Part shown: in pieces, positions 1 to 9,114 of the stretch
Layout of the letters: each line of letters opens with the position of its first letter
Position numbering within the stretch: position 1 is the stretch's first letter
Origin: Streptomyces gilvus
GTDB lineage: Bacteria > Actinomycetota > Actinomycetes > Streptomycetales > Streptomycetaceae
NCBI RefSeq assembly: GCF_022513565.1
Contig: NZ_JAKWBE010000003.1
Span: 186,001-250,000 of the forward strand
Direction: 5' to 3'
DNA: 64,000 nucleotides
Notes under the pieces: generated by a model
Database searches by the model: none
Seen by the model: the letters and a program-made list of their open reading frames with translations, nothing else
What the model was told of the DNA's origin: nothing
Translations under genes and position numbers: made by a program

Positions 1-2
1 CG

Positions 3-347
3 ACCGAGCTGTACGAGTCGGCGGCCCTGGACGGCGCCAGCCGCTGGCGGCAGTTCGTCCACGTGACGCTGCCCCAGCTGCGCCCGACGATCCTGTTCAC
101 CTGTGTCGTGTCGACCATCGGAGCGAGCCAGGTGTTCGGCGAGCCGCTGATCTTCGACGCCAACAAGGGGGCGTCCGGCGGTGCGGAGCACCAGTTCCAG
201 ACGCTCGGTCTGTATCTGTACGAGCAGGGCTGGGTCAACATGCACCTGGGCCGGGCCTCGGCGATCGCCTGGACGATGTTCCTGATCCTCATCGTGATCG
301 GGATCGTCAACTACGTCATCTCGCGCCGGCTGCGCGCCAGTAGTTAG
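3..347 (+). CDS. cebF: Cellobiose-type ABC transporter permease, 3' part only
   Basis: This is the C-terminal 114 residues of a MalF-type sugar permease; the gene begins before the window. The frame opens at the first complete codon with the EAA loop (ESAALDGASRW), which in this family contacts the ATPase, and then two hydrophobic membrane segments (about residues 30-45 and 78-100 of the visible part). It ends with TAG 11 bases before a second permease, so the two are one operon. With cebG and bglC downstream and a CebR-type operator at bglC, the substrate is most likely cellobiose or cellotriose. The specific symbol rests on context, because MalF-type permeases of different sugars look alike. 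Confidence 0.85.
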   Translation, partial: TELYESAALDGASRWRQFVHVTLPQLRPTILFTCVVSTIGASQVFGEPLIFDANKGASGGAEHQFQTLGLYLYEQGWVNMHLGRASAIAWTMFLILIVIGIVNYVISRRLRASS

Positions 348-358
348 GAGTACCGGCC

Positions 359-1264
359 GTGACGACGACACTGACGACACCCGTGGGCAGCGCCCCGACG
401 GAGTCCCGCCGCACCCGCCGTTCCAAGGCCAGGCGGGCGGGCGGCACCCTGCACGCGGGCCCGGTCGCCTACGCCATCCTGATCCTCTTCTCCATCGGTT
501 CGCTCTTCCCGCTGGTGTGGACGGCGATCGCCGCCTCCCGCAACAACAACCGGCTGGCGCAGACCCCGCCGCCGTTCTGGTTCGGCGGGAACCTCTTCCA
601 CAACATGAACGTCGCCTGGAACGAGGCCAACCTGGGCAAGGCGTTCATCAACACGACCATCGTGGCGGGCACTTCGGCCCTGACCGTCGTCTTCCTGTCC
701 ACGATCGCCGGGTTCGCCTTCGCCAAGCTGCGCTTCAAAGGGCGCAACATCCTGATGCTGATGGTGATCGGCACGATGATGGTGCCGCCACAGCTGAGCG
801 TCATCCCGCTGTACATGATGGTCGCCAAGCTGAACTGGGCCGACCAGCTGCAGGCGGTCATCTTCCCGTCCCTGGTGAGCGCGTTCGGCGTGTTCTTCAT
901 GCGGCAGTACCTGCTCCAGGCGCTGCCGGACGAGCTGATCGAGGCGGCGCGGGTGGACGGCGCGAGCAGCTGGCGGGTGGTCTGGCACATCGTGTTCCCG
1001 GCGGCGCGTCCCGCGATGGCCGTCCTGGGCATGCTGATGTTCGTGCAGTCCTGGAACGACTTCCTGTGGCCGTTCCTGGTCCTCACCCAGAACGGCAACC
1101 CGACCGTGCAGGTCGCCCTGGCGGGCCTGGGCCGCGGCTACACGCCGGACCAGTCCCTGATCATGGGGGGCGCGCTGCTGGGCACGCTGCCGCTGCTGCT
1201 GGTCTTCGCGATCTTCGGCAAGCAGATCGTAGGCGGCATCATGCAGGGTGCGGTCAAGGGCTGA
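359..1264 (+). CDS. cebG: Cellobiose-type ABC transporter permease CebG
   Basis: A MalG-type inner-membrane permease of 301 residues, the usual family length. The first 35 residues are basic and cytoplasmic, followed by about six hydrophobic segments. The EAA loop is clear ([11 protein letters not shown], about residue 196), followed by the typical W..I.FP segment. The start is GTG with AGGAG just upstream (347-350), 11 bases after the preceding permease. It pairs with the upstream CebF-like permease to form the channel of an oligosaccharide importer; the binding protein gene should lie left of the window and the ATPase is probably the shared MsiK encoded elsewhere. The neighbouring beta-glucosidase points to cellobiose. 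Confidence 0.9.
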   Translation: MTTTLTTPVGSAPTESRRTRRSKARRAGGTLHAGPVAYAILILFSIGSLFPLVWTAIAASRNNNRLAQTPPPFWFGGNLFHNMNVAWNEANLGKAFINTTIVAGTSALTVVFLSTIAGFAFAKLRFKGRNILMLMVIGTMMVPPQLSVIPLYMMVAKLNWADQLQAVIFPSLVSAFGVFFMRQYLLQALPDELIEAARVDGASSWRVVWHIVFPAARPAMAVLGMLMFVQSWNDFLWPFLVLTQNGNPTVQVALAGLGRGYTPDQSLIMGGALLGTLPLLLVFAIFGKQIVGGIMQGAVKG

Positions 1265-1357
1265 GCCCTTACGACAGTTCCGTCCCAGGGGCCGGGTCAG
1301 CGCCGCCTCGGCCCCCACCCCCACTCCTTCCGACTCTTCGGTCTCGACGACCACTTA

Positions 1358-1371
1358 TGGGAGCGCTTCCA
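1358..1371 (+). promoter_or_regulatory. CebR-type operator overlapping the bglC start
   Basis: TGGGAGCGCTTCCA is one base away from the perfect CebR box TGGGAGCGCTCCCA. Its last base is the A of the bglC start codon, and its GGGAG part (1359-1363) is the only ribosome-binding sequence at a proper distance. A LacI-type repressor bound here would therefore cover both the operator and the translation start. In S. scabiei a CebR site is known near the bglC start, so the placement fits the family. Confidence 0.75.
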
Positions 1372-2810
1372 TGACTGACTCCGTACACCCGGCCACCCCG
1401 GTGACCTTTCCTCCCGGCTTCCTGTGGGGCGCCGCGACCTCCGCGTACCAGATCGAGGGGGCGGTGCGGGAGGACGGTCGTACGCCGTCGATCTGGGACA
1501 CCTTCAGTCACACGCCCGGGAAGACAGCGGGCGGTGAGCACGGTGACATCGCTGTCGACCACTACCACCGCTACCGCGAGGACGTGGCGATGATGGCCGA
1601 CCTGGGCCTGTCCGCCTACCGCTTCTCGATCTCCTGGTCGCGGGTGCAGCCCACGGGACGCGGGCCCGCCGTGCAGGTGGGCCTGGACTTCTACCGCCGG
1701 CTGGTGGACGAGCTGCTGGAGCACGGCATCAAACCGGCCGTCACCCTCTACCACTGGGACCTGCCGCAGGAGCTGGAGGACGCGGGCGGCTGGCCCGAGC
1801 GCGACACCGCGCTCCGGTTCGCCGAGTACGCGCAGATCGTCGGCGAGGCGCTGGGCGACCGGGTGGAGCAGTGGATCACCCTCAACGAGCCCTGGTGCAG
1901 CGCCTTCCTGGGCTACGGCTCCGGCGTGCACGCCCCCGGCCGCACCGAACCGGAGGCCACACTGCGCGCCGCGCACCACCTCAACCTGGCGCACGGCCTG
2001 GGCACGTTGGCGCTGCGCTCGGCCATGCCCGCCCGCAACTCGGTGGCCATCAGCCTCAACTCCTCGGTGGTCAGGCCGCTTTCGCCGCAGGACCCGGCGG
2101 ACCTCGCGGCGGTGCGGAAGATCGACGACCTGGCCAACGGGATCTTCCACGGGCCGATCCTGCACGGGGCGTACCCCGAGACTCTGTTCGCGGCGACCTC
2201 GTCGGTCACCGACTGGTCGTACGTCCAGGACGGCGACGTGCGGACCGCCAACCAGCCGCTGGACGCGCTGGGCCTCAACTACTACACGCCGACGCTGGTC
2301 TCGGCCGCCGAGGGCCCGGTGAACGGTCCGCGCACCGACGGCCACGGCGCGAGCGAGCACTCCCCGTGGCCGGGCGCGGACGACGTCGCCTTCCACCAGA
2401 CGCCGGGCGAGCGCACGGAGATGGGCTGGACGATCGACCCCACCGGCCTGCACGAGCTGATCATGCGCTACACCCGGGAGGCCCCCGGCCTGCCGCTCTA
2501 CATCACCGAGAACGGCGCCGCCTACGACGACAAGCCCGACCCCGACGGCCGCGTGCACGATCCGGAGCGCATCGCCTACCTCCACGGCCACCTCTCCGCT
2601 GTGCGCCGCGCCATCACCGACGGCGCCGACGTGCGCGGCTACTACCTGTGGTCCCTGATGGACAACTTCGAGTGGGCGTACGGCTACGAGAAGCGGTTCG
2701 GCGCGGTGTACGTCGACTACGCCTCCCTCGCCCGTACGCCGAAGTCGAGCGCCCACTGGTACGGCCAGGCGGCGCGGACGGGCACCCTGCCGCCGGCGAC
2801 GTCCGACTGA
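1371..2810 (+). CDS. bglC: GH1 beta-glucosidase
   Basis: A cytoplasmic family 1 glycosidase of 479 residues that splits imported cellobiose to glucose. It opens with the family signature ([19 protein letters not shown]), and has the acid/base glutamate in TLNEPW (about residue 170) and the nucleophile glutamate in YITENG (about residue 375), followed by the NFEWAYGY segment that lines the glucose pocket. No signal peptide is seen. The frame is open further upstream, but the ATG at 1371 gives the normal GH1 N-terminus and has GGGAG upstream. It follows the permease genes by 106 bases and has its own CebR-type operator, so it should be induced with the transporter by cello-oligosaccharides. Confidence 0.95.
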   Translation: MTDSVHPATPVTFPPGFLWGAATSAYQIEGAVREDGRTPSIWDTFSHTPGKTAGGEHGDIAVDHYHRYREDVAMMADLGLSAYRFSISWSRVQPTGRGPAVQVGLDFYRRLVDELLEHGIKPAVTLYHWDLPQELEDAGGWPERDTALRFAEYAQIVGEALGDRVEQWITLNEPWCSAFLGYGSGVHAPGRTEPEATLRAAHHLNLAHGLGTLALRSAMPARNSVAISLNSSVVRPLSPQDPADLAAVRKIDDLANGIFHGPILHGAYPETLFAATSSVTDWSYVQDGDVRTANQPLDALGLNYYTPTLVSAAEGPVNGPRTDGHGASEHSPWPGADDVAFHQTPGERTEMGWTIDPTGLHELIMRYTREAPGLPLYITENGAAYDDKPDPDGRVHDPERIAYLHGHLSAVRRAITDGADVRGYYLWSLMDNFEWAYGYEKRFGAVYVDYASLARTPKSSAHWYGQAARTGTLPPATSD

Positions 2811-2831
2811 GCCCACGGGGGCGCCGGGGGA

Positions 2832-2868
2832 CGGGACGCGGCACGTCGAGGGGGCGTGCCGCGTCCCG
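2832..2868 (+). terminator. Strong hairpin after bglC
   Basis: A perfect 14-bp stem (arms 2832-2845 and 2855-2868, CGGGACGCGGCACG) with a 9-base loop lies 21 bases after the bglC stop. There is no U-run, which is normal for Streptomyces terminators. Confidence 0.8.
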
Positions 2869-2974
2869 CGTGGTTCACAGGGGCCGCCCAGAGGGGGCGC
2901 AGCCGCCTCTCAGGACCAGGGCGTTCGATCGGTCGAGCAGGGTGAGTCGGCCCTGCGGGACGACGGAGGACGTC

Positions 2975-3694
2975 ATGGGATTCATCTCGCTCCTGCTGCC
3001 GCTGCTGCTGATCGGCGCGGCGGTGGCGTTCGCCACCCGGCGACGGCCGGACGGACCGGGACCAGGATCGGGACCGGTACCGGGCCCCGGACCGGGGCAC
3101 GTGCGGCAGTCGTACGACATCAGCGCCGACGCCGGTGCCGAGGCGCACCGCTGGGTCGAACTGCTCGGCGGGAGCCTGTCGACGCTGGACGCGGGCGGGA
3201 ACACGGCCGCCCGGCAGGCGCTCGCGGACGCGGGCGAACGGCACCGGGCGGCGCAGGGACAGCTCGCCACCGCCTACTCCCCCGCCCAGTACGCGCTGGT
3301 CACGCAGACCGCCGTGGAGGGCCTGCACCACGTCCGGGTCGCCCGCACCGCGCTGGGCCTCGACCCGGGCCCCGCGCTGCCGACCTCCGGCCTGACCGGC
3401 GGCCAGGTCACGGTCGGCGACCAGACCCACACCGCCTCGGCCCGGCCGGGTGCGGCGAACCCGTACTACTACCCCGGCGGTGTGGTCGCCGGCCGCAGTG
3501 TGCCCGGCGGCTGGTACAGCACGCCGTGGTGGAAGACGGCCCTGGTGGCGAGCGCGGCGGGCGTCGGCGGGATGCTGCTCGCGGACGCGATCCTCGACGG
3601 ACTCGACCACCCGCACGGCCCGGGCCCGGGCGGCCCGGGCGGCGGGGCCGGGTTCGGGTTCGGGGACTTCGGGGGCGGGCCGGGGGCCTTTTGA
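2975..3694 (+). CDS. Small membrane-anchored Gly/Pro-rich protein, unknown function
   Basis: A 239-residue protein of unknown function. It starts at an ATG preceded by GGAGGA (2965-2970). Residues 4-19 form one hydrophobic segment followed by an RRRPDG stop-transfer; then come a Pro/Gly spacer, an Ala-rich helical region (about 50-130) and a Trp/Tyr-rich stretch. A second short hydrophobic segment (TALVASAAGVGGMLLADAIL, about 188-207) precedes a Gly-rich tail with repeated GFGFGDFGGG-like units. The layout (two hydrophobic anchors and a Gly-rich end) recalls DUF1542/Phr-type envelope proteins only loosely, so no function is assigned. It has its own ribosome site and lies between two terminators, so it is probably monocistronic. 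Confidence 0.8.
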   Translation: MGFISLLLPLLLIGAAVAFATRRRPDGPGPGSGPVPGPGPGHVRQSYDISADAGAEAHRWVELLGGSLSTLDAGGNTAARQALADAGERHRAAQGQLATAYSPAQYALVTQTAVEGLHHVRVARTALGLDPGPALPTSGLTGGQVTVGDQTHTASARPGAANPYYYPGGVVAGRSVPGGWYSTPWWKTALVASAAGVGGMLLADAILDGLDHPHGPGPGGPGGGAGFGFGDFGGGPGAF

Positions 3695-3782
3695 GGCGGG
3701 CCCTTGAGGAACGCGCACTTTGGGCTGGGTGGCCTTTGAGGCGGGTGGCCCTGAGAGGGGTGGCCTGGTGACGCGGGTGGGT

Positions 3783-3822
3783 GCGCCCCGGCCGGGTGGT
3801 GGGGGAAGGCCGGCCGGGGCGC
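3783..3822. terminator. Bidirectional hairpin between convergent genes
   Basis: A perfect 13-bp stem (GCGCCCCGGCCGG at 3783-3795 and its complement at 3810-3822) with a 14-base loop sits between the stop codons of the converging Gly/Pro-rich protein and chitinase genes. Confidence 0.7.
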
Positions 3823-3844
3823 GTCGGCCCCCGTTCCTCGGTGG

Positions 3845-5311
3845 TCAGTTGAAGGCGCCGAACGCCTTCGAGAAGGCGGACTTGTCCTGGGTGATCGAGC
3901 TGCAGGTGGCGTCCGCGGTGGGCTTGGGGCCGCCGGCGCACTGCTGGTCGCGGGTGGCCGACCACATGGACAGCCAGCCCAGGCCCTTGGACTTGGCGAA
4001 GTTCACCAGCTGGGTGGCGTCGTCGACCTTGAAGACCTCGGCGGAGACGTCGTTGACGCCGATCATCGGGGTGACGGCGACCGTCTTCCAGGCGGCCGCG
4101 TCGGACAGCCCCAGCACGCTCTTGACCTGGGCCTGCGTGGCGGTGGCCGCCTGCTCGGCGTAGGTGCCCATGTCGCCGTTGTAGGAGGCGCCGTAGTCCA
4201 TCGCCATGATGTTGACGGCGGAGATCCTCACCCCGTTGGACTTGGCGTCGGACAGCAGGTTCACGCCGTCCTGGGTGAGACCCTCCGGCATGACCGGGAG
4301 GGTGAAGGAGACGTCGAGACCGGGGTGTTGGGCCTGGAGCTTGGCTATGGCCTTCGCCCGGTTGGTGTTGGCCGTCGTGTTGGGCAGCGCGCCGCCCTCC
4401 ACGTCGAAGTCGACCTTGGTCAGCTTGTACGCGTCGACGACCTTGCCGTACGCCGCCGCCAGCGCGTCCGCCGAGGAGCAGGTCGTCGCGAGTTCCGAGC
4501 CGGAGGCGCCGCCGAAGGAGACCCGGACGTCACCGCCCTTGGCGCGGAGCGCCCCGATCTGCGAGGCCACACCGTCGCTGCCGAGGTCCGTTACCCCGCC
4601 CCACTTCGGTGTGCAGCCGCCGCCGTCGGTGACGAAGGCCAGGTTGTAGTTCTTCACGCCGGTCGCGTCGGCGCTGGCGAGCAGGTCGAAGGCGGGGTAG
4701 AGGGACGTGTCGACGTAGGGCGCGAATCCGGCGCTCGCGGTGGTGCCGGTACCGGTGCCGGTGCTCTGGGTGGGGGTCGGCGTGGGGGTGGGGGTCGCCG
4801 GCTGTGTGGGAGCGGAGGTCGGAGTGGAGGTCGGGGTCGGCGTCGGCGACTGTGTCGGGCGGCCGCTCGGCTCCGGTGTCGCACCGCCGTCCGTGGAACA
4901 GGAGGCGCCGTCGATACGGCAACCGCCCGGATCGCCACTGCCGTTGACCACGAAGCCGACGGTGACCGACTTGCCGGCCGCGAGGCCGTCGGTGTCCCAC
5001 TTGGCGGGCGTCACGGTGACGTGCTGACCGCTGACGCTCGACTCGGCGTTCCAGAGGGAGCTGAGCCGGGCGCCCGACGGCAGGTCGAACTCCAGCTTCC
5101 AGGTCTTCTCGGTGCTGCCGCTGTTGTTCGTCACGACGTACTGCGCGGTGTAACCCGTCGACCAGTCACTGGTCTTCGTGTACGCGGCGCCGACACCGGC
5201 CGCCTGCGCGGTACCGGTGAGCAGGATCGCGCCGCCGCCCACCACGGCCGCGGCGACGGCTCCGCCGATCGCCTTGTTCCTGCCACTGACCTTGCGCCGG
5301 TGCGTACTCAT
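3845..5311 (-). CDS. Secreted GH18 chitinase with N-terminal CBM2
   Basis: A 488-residue secreted endochitinase. Residues 1-38 form a signal peptide (basic n-region, Ala-rich core, cleavage near TAQA). Residues about 39-135 are a CBM2 carbohydrate-binding module with conserved Trp residues, and 143-192 form a Thr/Pro linker rich in PTPT. Residues 193-488 are a GH18 barrel with the active-site string VDFDVE at 300-305, where E305 is the proton donor. The start is ATG. It is the single-barrel Streptomyces chitinase type that hydrolyses crystalline chitin. The two-component genes immediately upstream run in the same direction and may control it. No DasR-type palindrome was found in the 109 bases before it. 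Confidence 0.93.
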   Translation of the reverse strand: MSTHRRKVSGRNKAIGGAVAAAVVGGGAILLTGTAQAAGVGAAYTKTSDWSTGYTAQYVVTNNSGSTEKTWKLEFDLPSGARLSSLWNAESSVSGQHVTVTPAKWDTDGLAAGKSVTVGFVVNGSGDPGGCRIDGASCSTDGGATPEPSGRPTQSPTPTPTSTPTSAPTQPATPTPTPTPTQSTGTGTGTTASAGFAPYVDTSLYPAFDLLASADATGVKNYNLAFVTDGGGCTPKWGGVTDLGSDGVASQIGALRAKGGDVRVSFGGASGSELATTCSSADALAAAYGKVVDAYKLTKVDFDVEGGALPNTTANTNRAKAIAKLQAQHPGLDVSFTLPVMPEGLTQDGVNLLSDAKSNGVRISAVNIMAMDYGASYNGDMGTYAEQAATATQAQVKSVLGLSDAAAWKTVAVTPMIGVNDVSAEVFKVDDATQLVNFAKSKGLGWLSMWSATRDQQCAGGPKPTADATCSSITQDKSAFSKAFGAFN

Positions 5312-5420
5312 GCGCGTGCCTGCCTTCGCTCTTCACGGGGTGGGGTGCGGCAGCACGCTAGCGATCCGGAAACGGGCAAAGCGCCTGATCCGGACGGGGG
5401 TTGAGGATCTTAGGGTGCGC

Positions 5421-6827
5421 TTAAGGAAGGGATCGGGGACGGTTAAAGGTAGAGACCAATTTCCGCTGCCGACGCCGGCGCACCGACCGGTGCCCCCGCC
5501 CGCCCGGCGTCCGCTCGCGCCCGTCCAGCTGGATCCAGATCCGCACCTCGGTCCCGCCCAGCACGGACGACCCGATCCGCACATCGCCGCCGGTCGACTC
5601 GGCGAGCCGCCGCACGATGTCCAGCCCGAGCCCGGTCGAGCCGTCGCTGCCCGAACCCCGGCCGCGCGCCATCGCCGTCTCGGGATCGGATATGCCCGGA
5701 CCCGCGTCGGAGACGAGCACGATCACCGCGTCCTCGCCGTTGTGCAGGTCGACGGCGAAGGCCGTGCCCTCGGCGGTGTGCCGGAAGACATTGCCGAGCA
5801 GGGCGTCCAGCGCCGCCGCGAGGTCCGCACGGGCCACGGGTATCCGCACCGGCCGGTCGGCGCCGGCCACCCGCCATTTGCGGCCCTCGTCCTCGGCCAG
5901 CGCCGACCAGAACGCCATCCGCTCCCGCACCACCTCCGCCGCGTCGCACCCGGCGCCGGGCCCGGCGGCCGCGGTCTGCGGCTTGGCGTCCCGGGCGGTA
6001 CGGATGATGGTGTCGACCTCCCGCTCCAGCTGCGCGACCGCGGCCCGCGTCTGCTCGGCGGCCGGCCCGTCCCCGAGCGAGGCCGCGTTCAGCCGCAGCA
6101 CGGTCAGCGGGGTGCGCAGCCGGTGGGACAGATCCGCCGCCAACTCCCTCTCGTTCGCCAGCAGTTGTACGACCTGGTCGGCCATGGAGTTGAACGCGAC
6201 GGCCGCCAGCCGCAGTTCGTTCGGCCCCTCCTCCGGCACCCTCGCCCCGAGCTTCCCCTCCCCCAGTTCGTGCGCGCCCTCGACCAGCCGCTGGGCGGGC
6301 TGCACCATCCGCACCCCCAGCCGGTCGGCGACCGCGACCGAGCCCACGATCAGCGCGACGCCGACCCCGGCGAGCACCGCCCAGGCCGTACCGACGCCGT
6401 TGGTGACCTCGGACTCGGGGACGTACACCTCCACGACCGCGATGGCGCCGGAGCTGAGCGCGACCGGCTGGAGCAGCGTGGAGCCGCCCGGCACCTCGGT
6501 GGTGGACGCCCGCCCCAGTCTGCGCACGGTCGCGATGTCCTCGTCGGCCGCGCGCCGTCTGCCGATGTCCACGGCCGCCTGACCGCCGGCCGCCGGTATG
6601 TGCACGGCCATCCCGGAGGCGGAGCCGGCCGAGGCGACGACCCGCTCCAACTGGTCGCGCTCGGTGGTGATGGACAGCGCCGGGGCGACGGCGGCCGCCT
6701 GCCGTTCGGCGTTGGAGAACGCGCGGTCGCGGGCCATCTCCTTGATGACGAGCCCGAGCGGCACCGCGAAGGCGACCACGACCATGGCGGTGACCGCCAG
6801 ACAGACCTTGACCAGTGCCCATCTCAT
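5421..6827 (-). CDS. Sensor histidine kinase
   Basis: A 468-residue membrane sensor kinase, partner of the response regulator just upstream, whose stop overlaps this ATG by 4 bases (ATGA coupling). It has a TM helix at about 8-28, an extracytoplasmic sensor region about 30-140 and a second TM helix about 146-167. Then follow a HAMP segment, a HisKA domain with the phosphoacceptor H235 in LSHRLRTPL, and an HATPase domain with N-box NVFRHTAEGT, DAGPGI and GLGLDIV. The frame extends far upstream but the ATG at 6827 begins a normal TM1. The signal is unknown. Because the chitinase gene lies directly downstream on the same strand, sensing of chitin-derived or envelope signals is a reasonable guess only. 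Confidence 0.9.
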   Translation of the reverse strand: MRWALVKVCLAVTAMVVVAFAVPLGLVIKEMARDRAFSNAERQAAAVAPALSITTERDQLERVVASAGSASGMAVHIPAAGGQAAVDIGRRRAADEDIATVRRLGRASTTEVPGGSTLLQPVALSSGAIAVVEVYVPESEVTNGVGTAWAVLAGVGVALIVGSVAVADRLGVRMVQPAQRLVEGAHELGEGKLGARVPEEGPNELRLAAVAFNSMADQVVQLLANERELAADLSHRLRTPLTVLRLNAASLGDGPAAEQTRAAVAQLEREVDTIIRTARDAKPQTAAAGPGAGCDAAEVVRERMAFWSALAEDEGRKWRVAGADRPVRIPVARADLAAALDALLGNVFRHTAEGTAFAVDLHNGEDAVIVLVSDAGPGISDPETAMARGRGSGSDGSTGLGLDIVRRLAESTGGDVRIGSSVLGGTEVRIWIQLDGRERTPGGRGHRSVRRRRQRKLVSTFNRPRSLP

Positions 6828-7537
6828 CGCGGCGCCTCCCCACCGGGCGGCTCCAGCTTCACGCCGACCCCGCGCAGGGTGTGCAGATAGCGGGGCCGCG
6901 CCGCCGTCTCGCCCAACTTCCGCCGCAGCCAGGAGAGATGGACGTCGATGGTCTGGTCGTCGCCGTACGACTGCTGCCACACCTCGGCGAGCAGCTCCTT
7001 GCGGGGGACGACCACCCCGGGGCGGCCGGCCAGGAAGGCGAGCAGGTCGAACTCGCGCCGGGTGAGGTCGAGCCGCGCACCGTCCAGCTCGGCCTGTCGG
7101 CGCAGCGGGTCGACCGTGAGGCCGCCGACGCGGAGGACGGTGGAGGGCGGGACGTCGCCGGGGGCTGTGCGGGAGCGCCGTAGCACCGCGGACATCCGCG
7201 CGGACAGGTGCTCCACCGAGAACGGCTTGGTCAGGTAGTCGTCCGCGCCCGCGTTCAGCAGGCGGACGATCTCCGTCTCGTCGTCCCGCGCGGTGGCGAT
7301 GATCACCGGCACGTCGGTGATCCCGCGCAGCATCTTCAGGGCCTCGGACCCGTCCAGGTCGGGCAGGCCGAGGTCGAGGATGACCACGTCGAAGCGGAAA
7401 TGGGCGACCTCGCGCAGCGCCTCCAGCGCCGTCCCCACACTGCGCACGGTGTGCGCGGCATCGGTCAGGTGCCGGATCAGCGCCGAACGTACGAACTGGT
7501 CGTCCTCGACCACGAGCACACTTGCCATGCGCGGCAC
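6824..7537 (-). CDS. OmpR/PhoB-type response regulator
   Basis: A 237-residue DNA-binding regulator. The receiver domain (about residues 5-120) has the acidic pair ED at the end of strand 1, phospho-acceptor D55 in VVILDLGLPDLDG and the switch lysine in LTKPFS. The C-terminal winged helix (about 140-232) ends in LHTLRGVGVKLEPP, a normal OmpR-family ending. Two starts are possible: GTG at 7537 or ATG at 7528, three codons later (MASVLVVEDD); neither has a clear ribosome site. It is translationally coupled to the kinase downstream. Targets are not visible in the sequence; the nearby chitinase is a candidate. Confidence 0.9.
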   Translation of the reverse strand: MPRMASVLVVEDDQFVRSALIRHLTDAAHTVRSVGTALEALREVAHFRFDVVILDLGLPDLDGSEALKMLRGITDVPVIIATARDDETEIVRLLNAGADDYLTKPFSVEHLSARMSAVLRRSRTAPGDVPPSTVLRVGGLTVDPLRRQAELDGARLDLTRREFDLLAFLAGRPGVVVPRKELLAEVWQQSYGDDQTIDVHLSWLRRKLGETAARPRYLHTLRGVGVKLEPPGGEAPR

Positions 7538-7626
7538 CGTACGCCATGCGGACGGGCCGCACCGGGGCCTGTGGATAACTCCGAGCGTGTGCGGCCGGTG
7601 GGGCGGGTGAGGCAGTATGACCGGCG

Positions 7627-8145
7627 ATGCGCAGAGGACTCGTACACGTACTGGCTTGGTCGCTCGCCACGGGCGCGGCGGTCACGCTGTCGTGGTGGGG
7701 TGTCCACACGGTCATGGCGGGCACGGCGTACGACCCGCCCCGCGCCCTGCCGGTCAGGGCGGCCGGCCCGACCACGCAGGAGGCGAAGCCGCTGGCCACG
7801 TCGACGCCCCGGCCGTCCCCCTCGCCGTCTTCACCATCGAGGAGCCGGCCGGGCAGCCCGTCCGCGACGCCGACGCCGAGCGTCTCGAGGACGCCGGTCG
7901 CCAAGCCGTCGCCGACCACCTCCGGGACGGTGCGGAGTTACGACACCGACGGCGGACGGGTGGTGTTCGACCTCGGCGCCGCCTCGGCGACGCTCGTGAT
8001 GGCGACCCCGGACACCGGCTGGTCGATGCAGACGTGGAAGACGGACACCTGGATCCGGGTGGAGTTCACCTCGGGCACCGACAAGGTCTCGGTGATCTGC
8101 ACCTGGCACGACGGGCCGCCGCACGTGGACGTCGGCAACTACTAA
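7627..8145 (+). CDS. Secreted or membrane-anchored small protein, unknown function
   Basis: A 172-residue protein with a hydrophobic N-terminus (about residues 5-30, uncleaved anchor or signal peptide). A long Ser/Pro/Thr linker (about 50-100) leads to a compact C-terminal domain of about 70 residues with alternating beta-type hydrophobic residues (GRVVFDLGAASATLVMATP). The linker-plus-domain shape is that of a Streptomyces envelope or secreted protein. No family is recognised. It diverges from the response regulator gene by 89 bases, and may share the regulator's control, but that is inference. Confidence 0.75.
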   Translation: MRRGLVHVLAWSLATGAAVTLSWWGVHTVMAGTAYDPPRALPVRAAGPTTQEAKPLATSTPRPSPSPSSPSRSRPGSPSATPTPSVSRTPVAKPSPTTSGTVRSYDTDGGRVVFDLGAASATLVMATPDTGWSMQTWKTDTWIRVEFTSGTDKVSVICTWHDGPPHVDVGNY

Positions 8146-8166
8146 GGCCCTGGGGCCCGCGCGGCG

Positions 8167-9036
8167 CTAGCGGAACACCGACGGCGGTGGTGCGGGGGAC
8201 GCGGTCGCCGCGGCGTCCGTGACCGGGCTCGCGCCGCCCGTGAAGTCCCGCAGCGCCCGGCCGTGTTCGAGGCGCCCGGGGTGCGGGTCGGAGGCGGCCC
8301 GGCGGGTGAGTTCGGCGACCGGCAGCGGGGTGTCGGAGGCGACCAGGACGGCGTTGCCGAAGCGTTTGCCGCGCAGCACGGTGGGATCGGCGACCAGGGC
8401 GAGTTCGGAGAAGCGGGCGGCCGCGGTGGCGATCTGGCCGCGCAGATGGGCCAGCGGCGGTCCGTCGGCGAGGTTCGCGGCGTAGACACCGCCCGGCTTG
8501 AGGACCCGTCGGACCTCGTCGAGGAACTCCGTGGAGGTCAGATGGGCGGGGGTGCGGGCGCCGCTGAAGACATCGGCGATGACCAGGTCGGCCCAGCCGT
8601 CCAGGACCTTGGCGAGCCCCTCGCGGGCGTCCGTGGCACGCACCCGTATGCGGGCGCCGGGGTCCAACGGCAGCTGTCGGCGCACCAGTTGGACGAGGGC
8701 CGCGTCGCGCTCGACGACCTGCTGGGTGGAGCGGGGGCGGGTCGCGGCGACGTACCGGGCGAGGGTGAGGGCGCCCCCGCCCAGGTGCACGGCGTGCACG
8801 GGACGGCCGGGCGGCGCGGCGAGGTCGATGACGTGGCCGAGGCGGCGCTGGTACTCGAAGGAGAGGTGCGCGGGGTCGTCCAGGTCGACGTGCGACTGCG
8901 GCGCCCCGTCGATCAGCAGCGTCCAGGCACGCGCGCGCTCCCGGTCGGGTATCAACTCGGCGAGCCCACCGTCGACCGCCTCGACGACGGCTTCGGCACC
9001 ACCGCCGCCCCGCCGGCCGTTCCTGGACCTACCCAT
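8167..9036 (-). CDS. Spermidine synthase-like methyltransferase-fold protein
   Basis: A 289-residue soluble protein with the Rossmann core of the spermine/spermidine synthase family. It has the glycine loop VHLGGGALTLARY (about residue 80), an acidic residue after strand 2 (VVERDAAL) and VIADVFSGARTP (about 155), which in true synthases carries the catalytic aspartate. The N-terminal beta-domain is shortened. Such proteins are widespread in actinomycetes, often annotated fused spermidine synthase, and true aminopropyl transfer has not been shown for most. The last 25 residues are a low-complexity Ala/Pro tail. It converges with the preceding gene with a 21-base gap. Confidence 0.75.
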   Translation of the reverse strand: MGRSRNGRRGGGGAEAVVEAVDGGLAELIPDRERARAWTLLIDGAPQSHVDLDDPAHLSFEYQRRLGHVIDLAAPPGRPVHAVHLGGGALTLARYVAATRPRSTQQVVERDAALVQLVRRQLPLDPGARIRVRATDAREGLAKVLDGWADLVIADVFSGARTPAHLTSTEFLDEVRRVLKPGGVYAANLADGPPLAHLRGQIATAAARFSELALVADPTVLRGKRFGNAVLVASDTPLPVAELTRRAASDPHPGRLEHGRALRDFTGGASPVTDAAATASPAPPPSVFR

Positions 9037-9114
9037 GCCCCCATTATCGACGGCCGGACAACGCCCTGCCCGCCCGGGCCCAGGTCAACGGCGCGGAAGA
9101 CGGCCACGTCCGCC

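Noticed and set aside
344..1354. Long open frame antisense to cebG
   Set aside because: Arg/Gln/His-rich composition typical of the complement of GC-biased coding DNA; the sense strand has the full permease motifs.
1871..2974. Open frame upstream of and continuous with the small Gly/Pro-rich protein gene
   Set aside because: It lies out of frame inside bglC; the ATG at 2975 with GGAGGA marks the real start.
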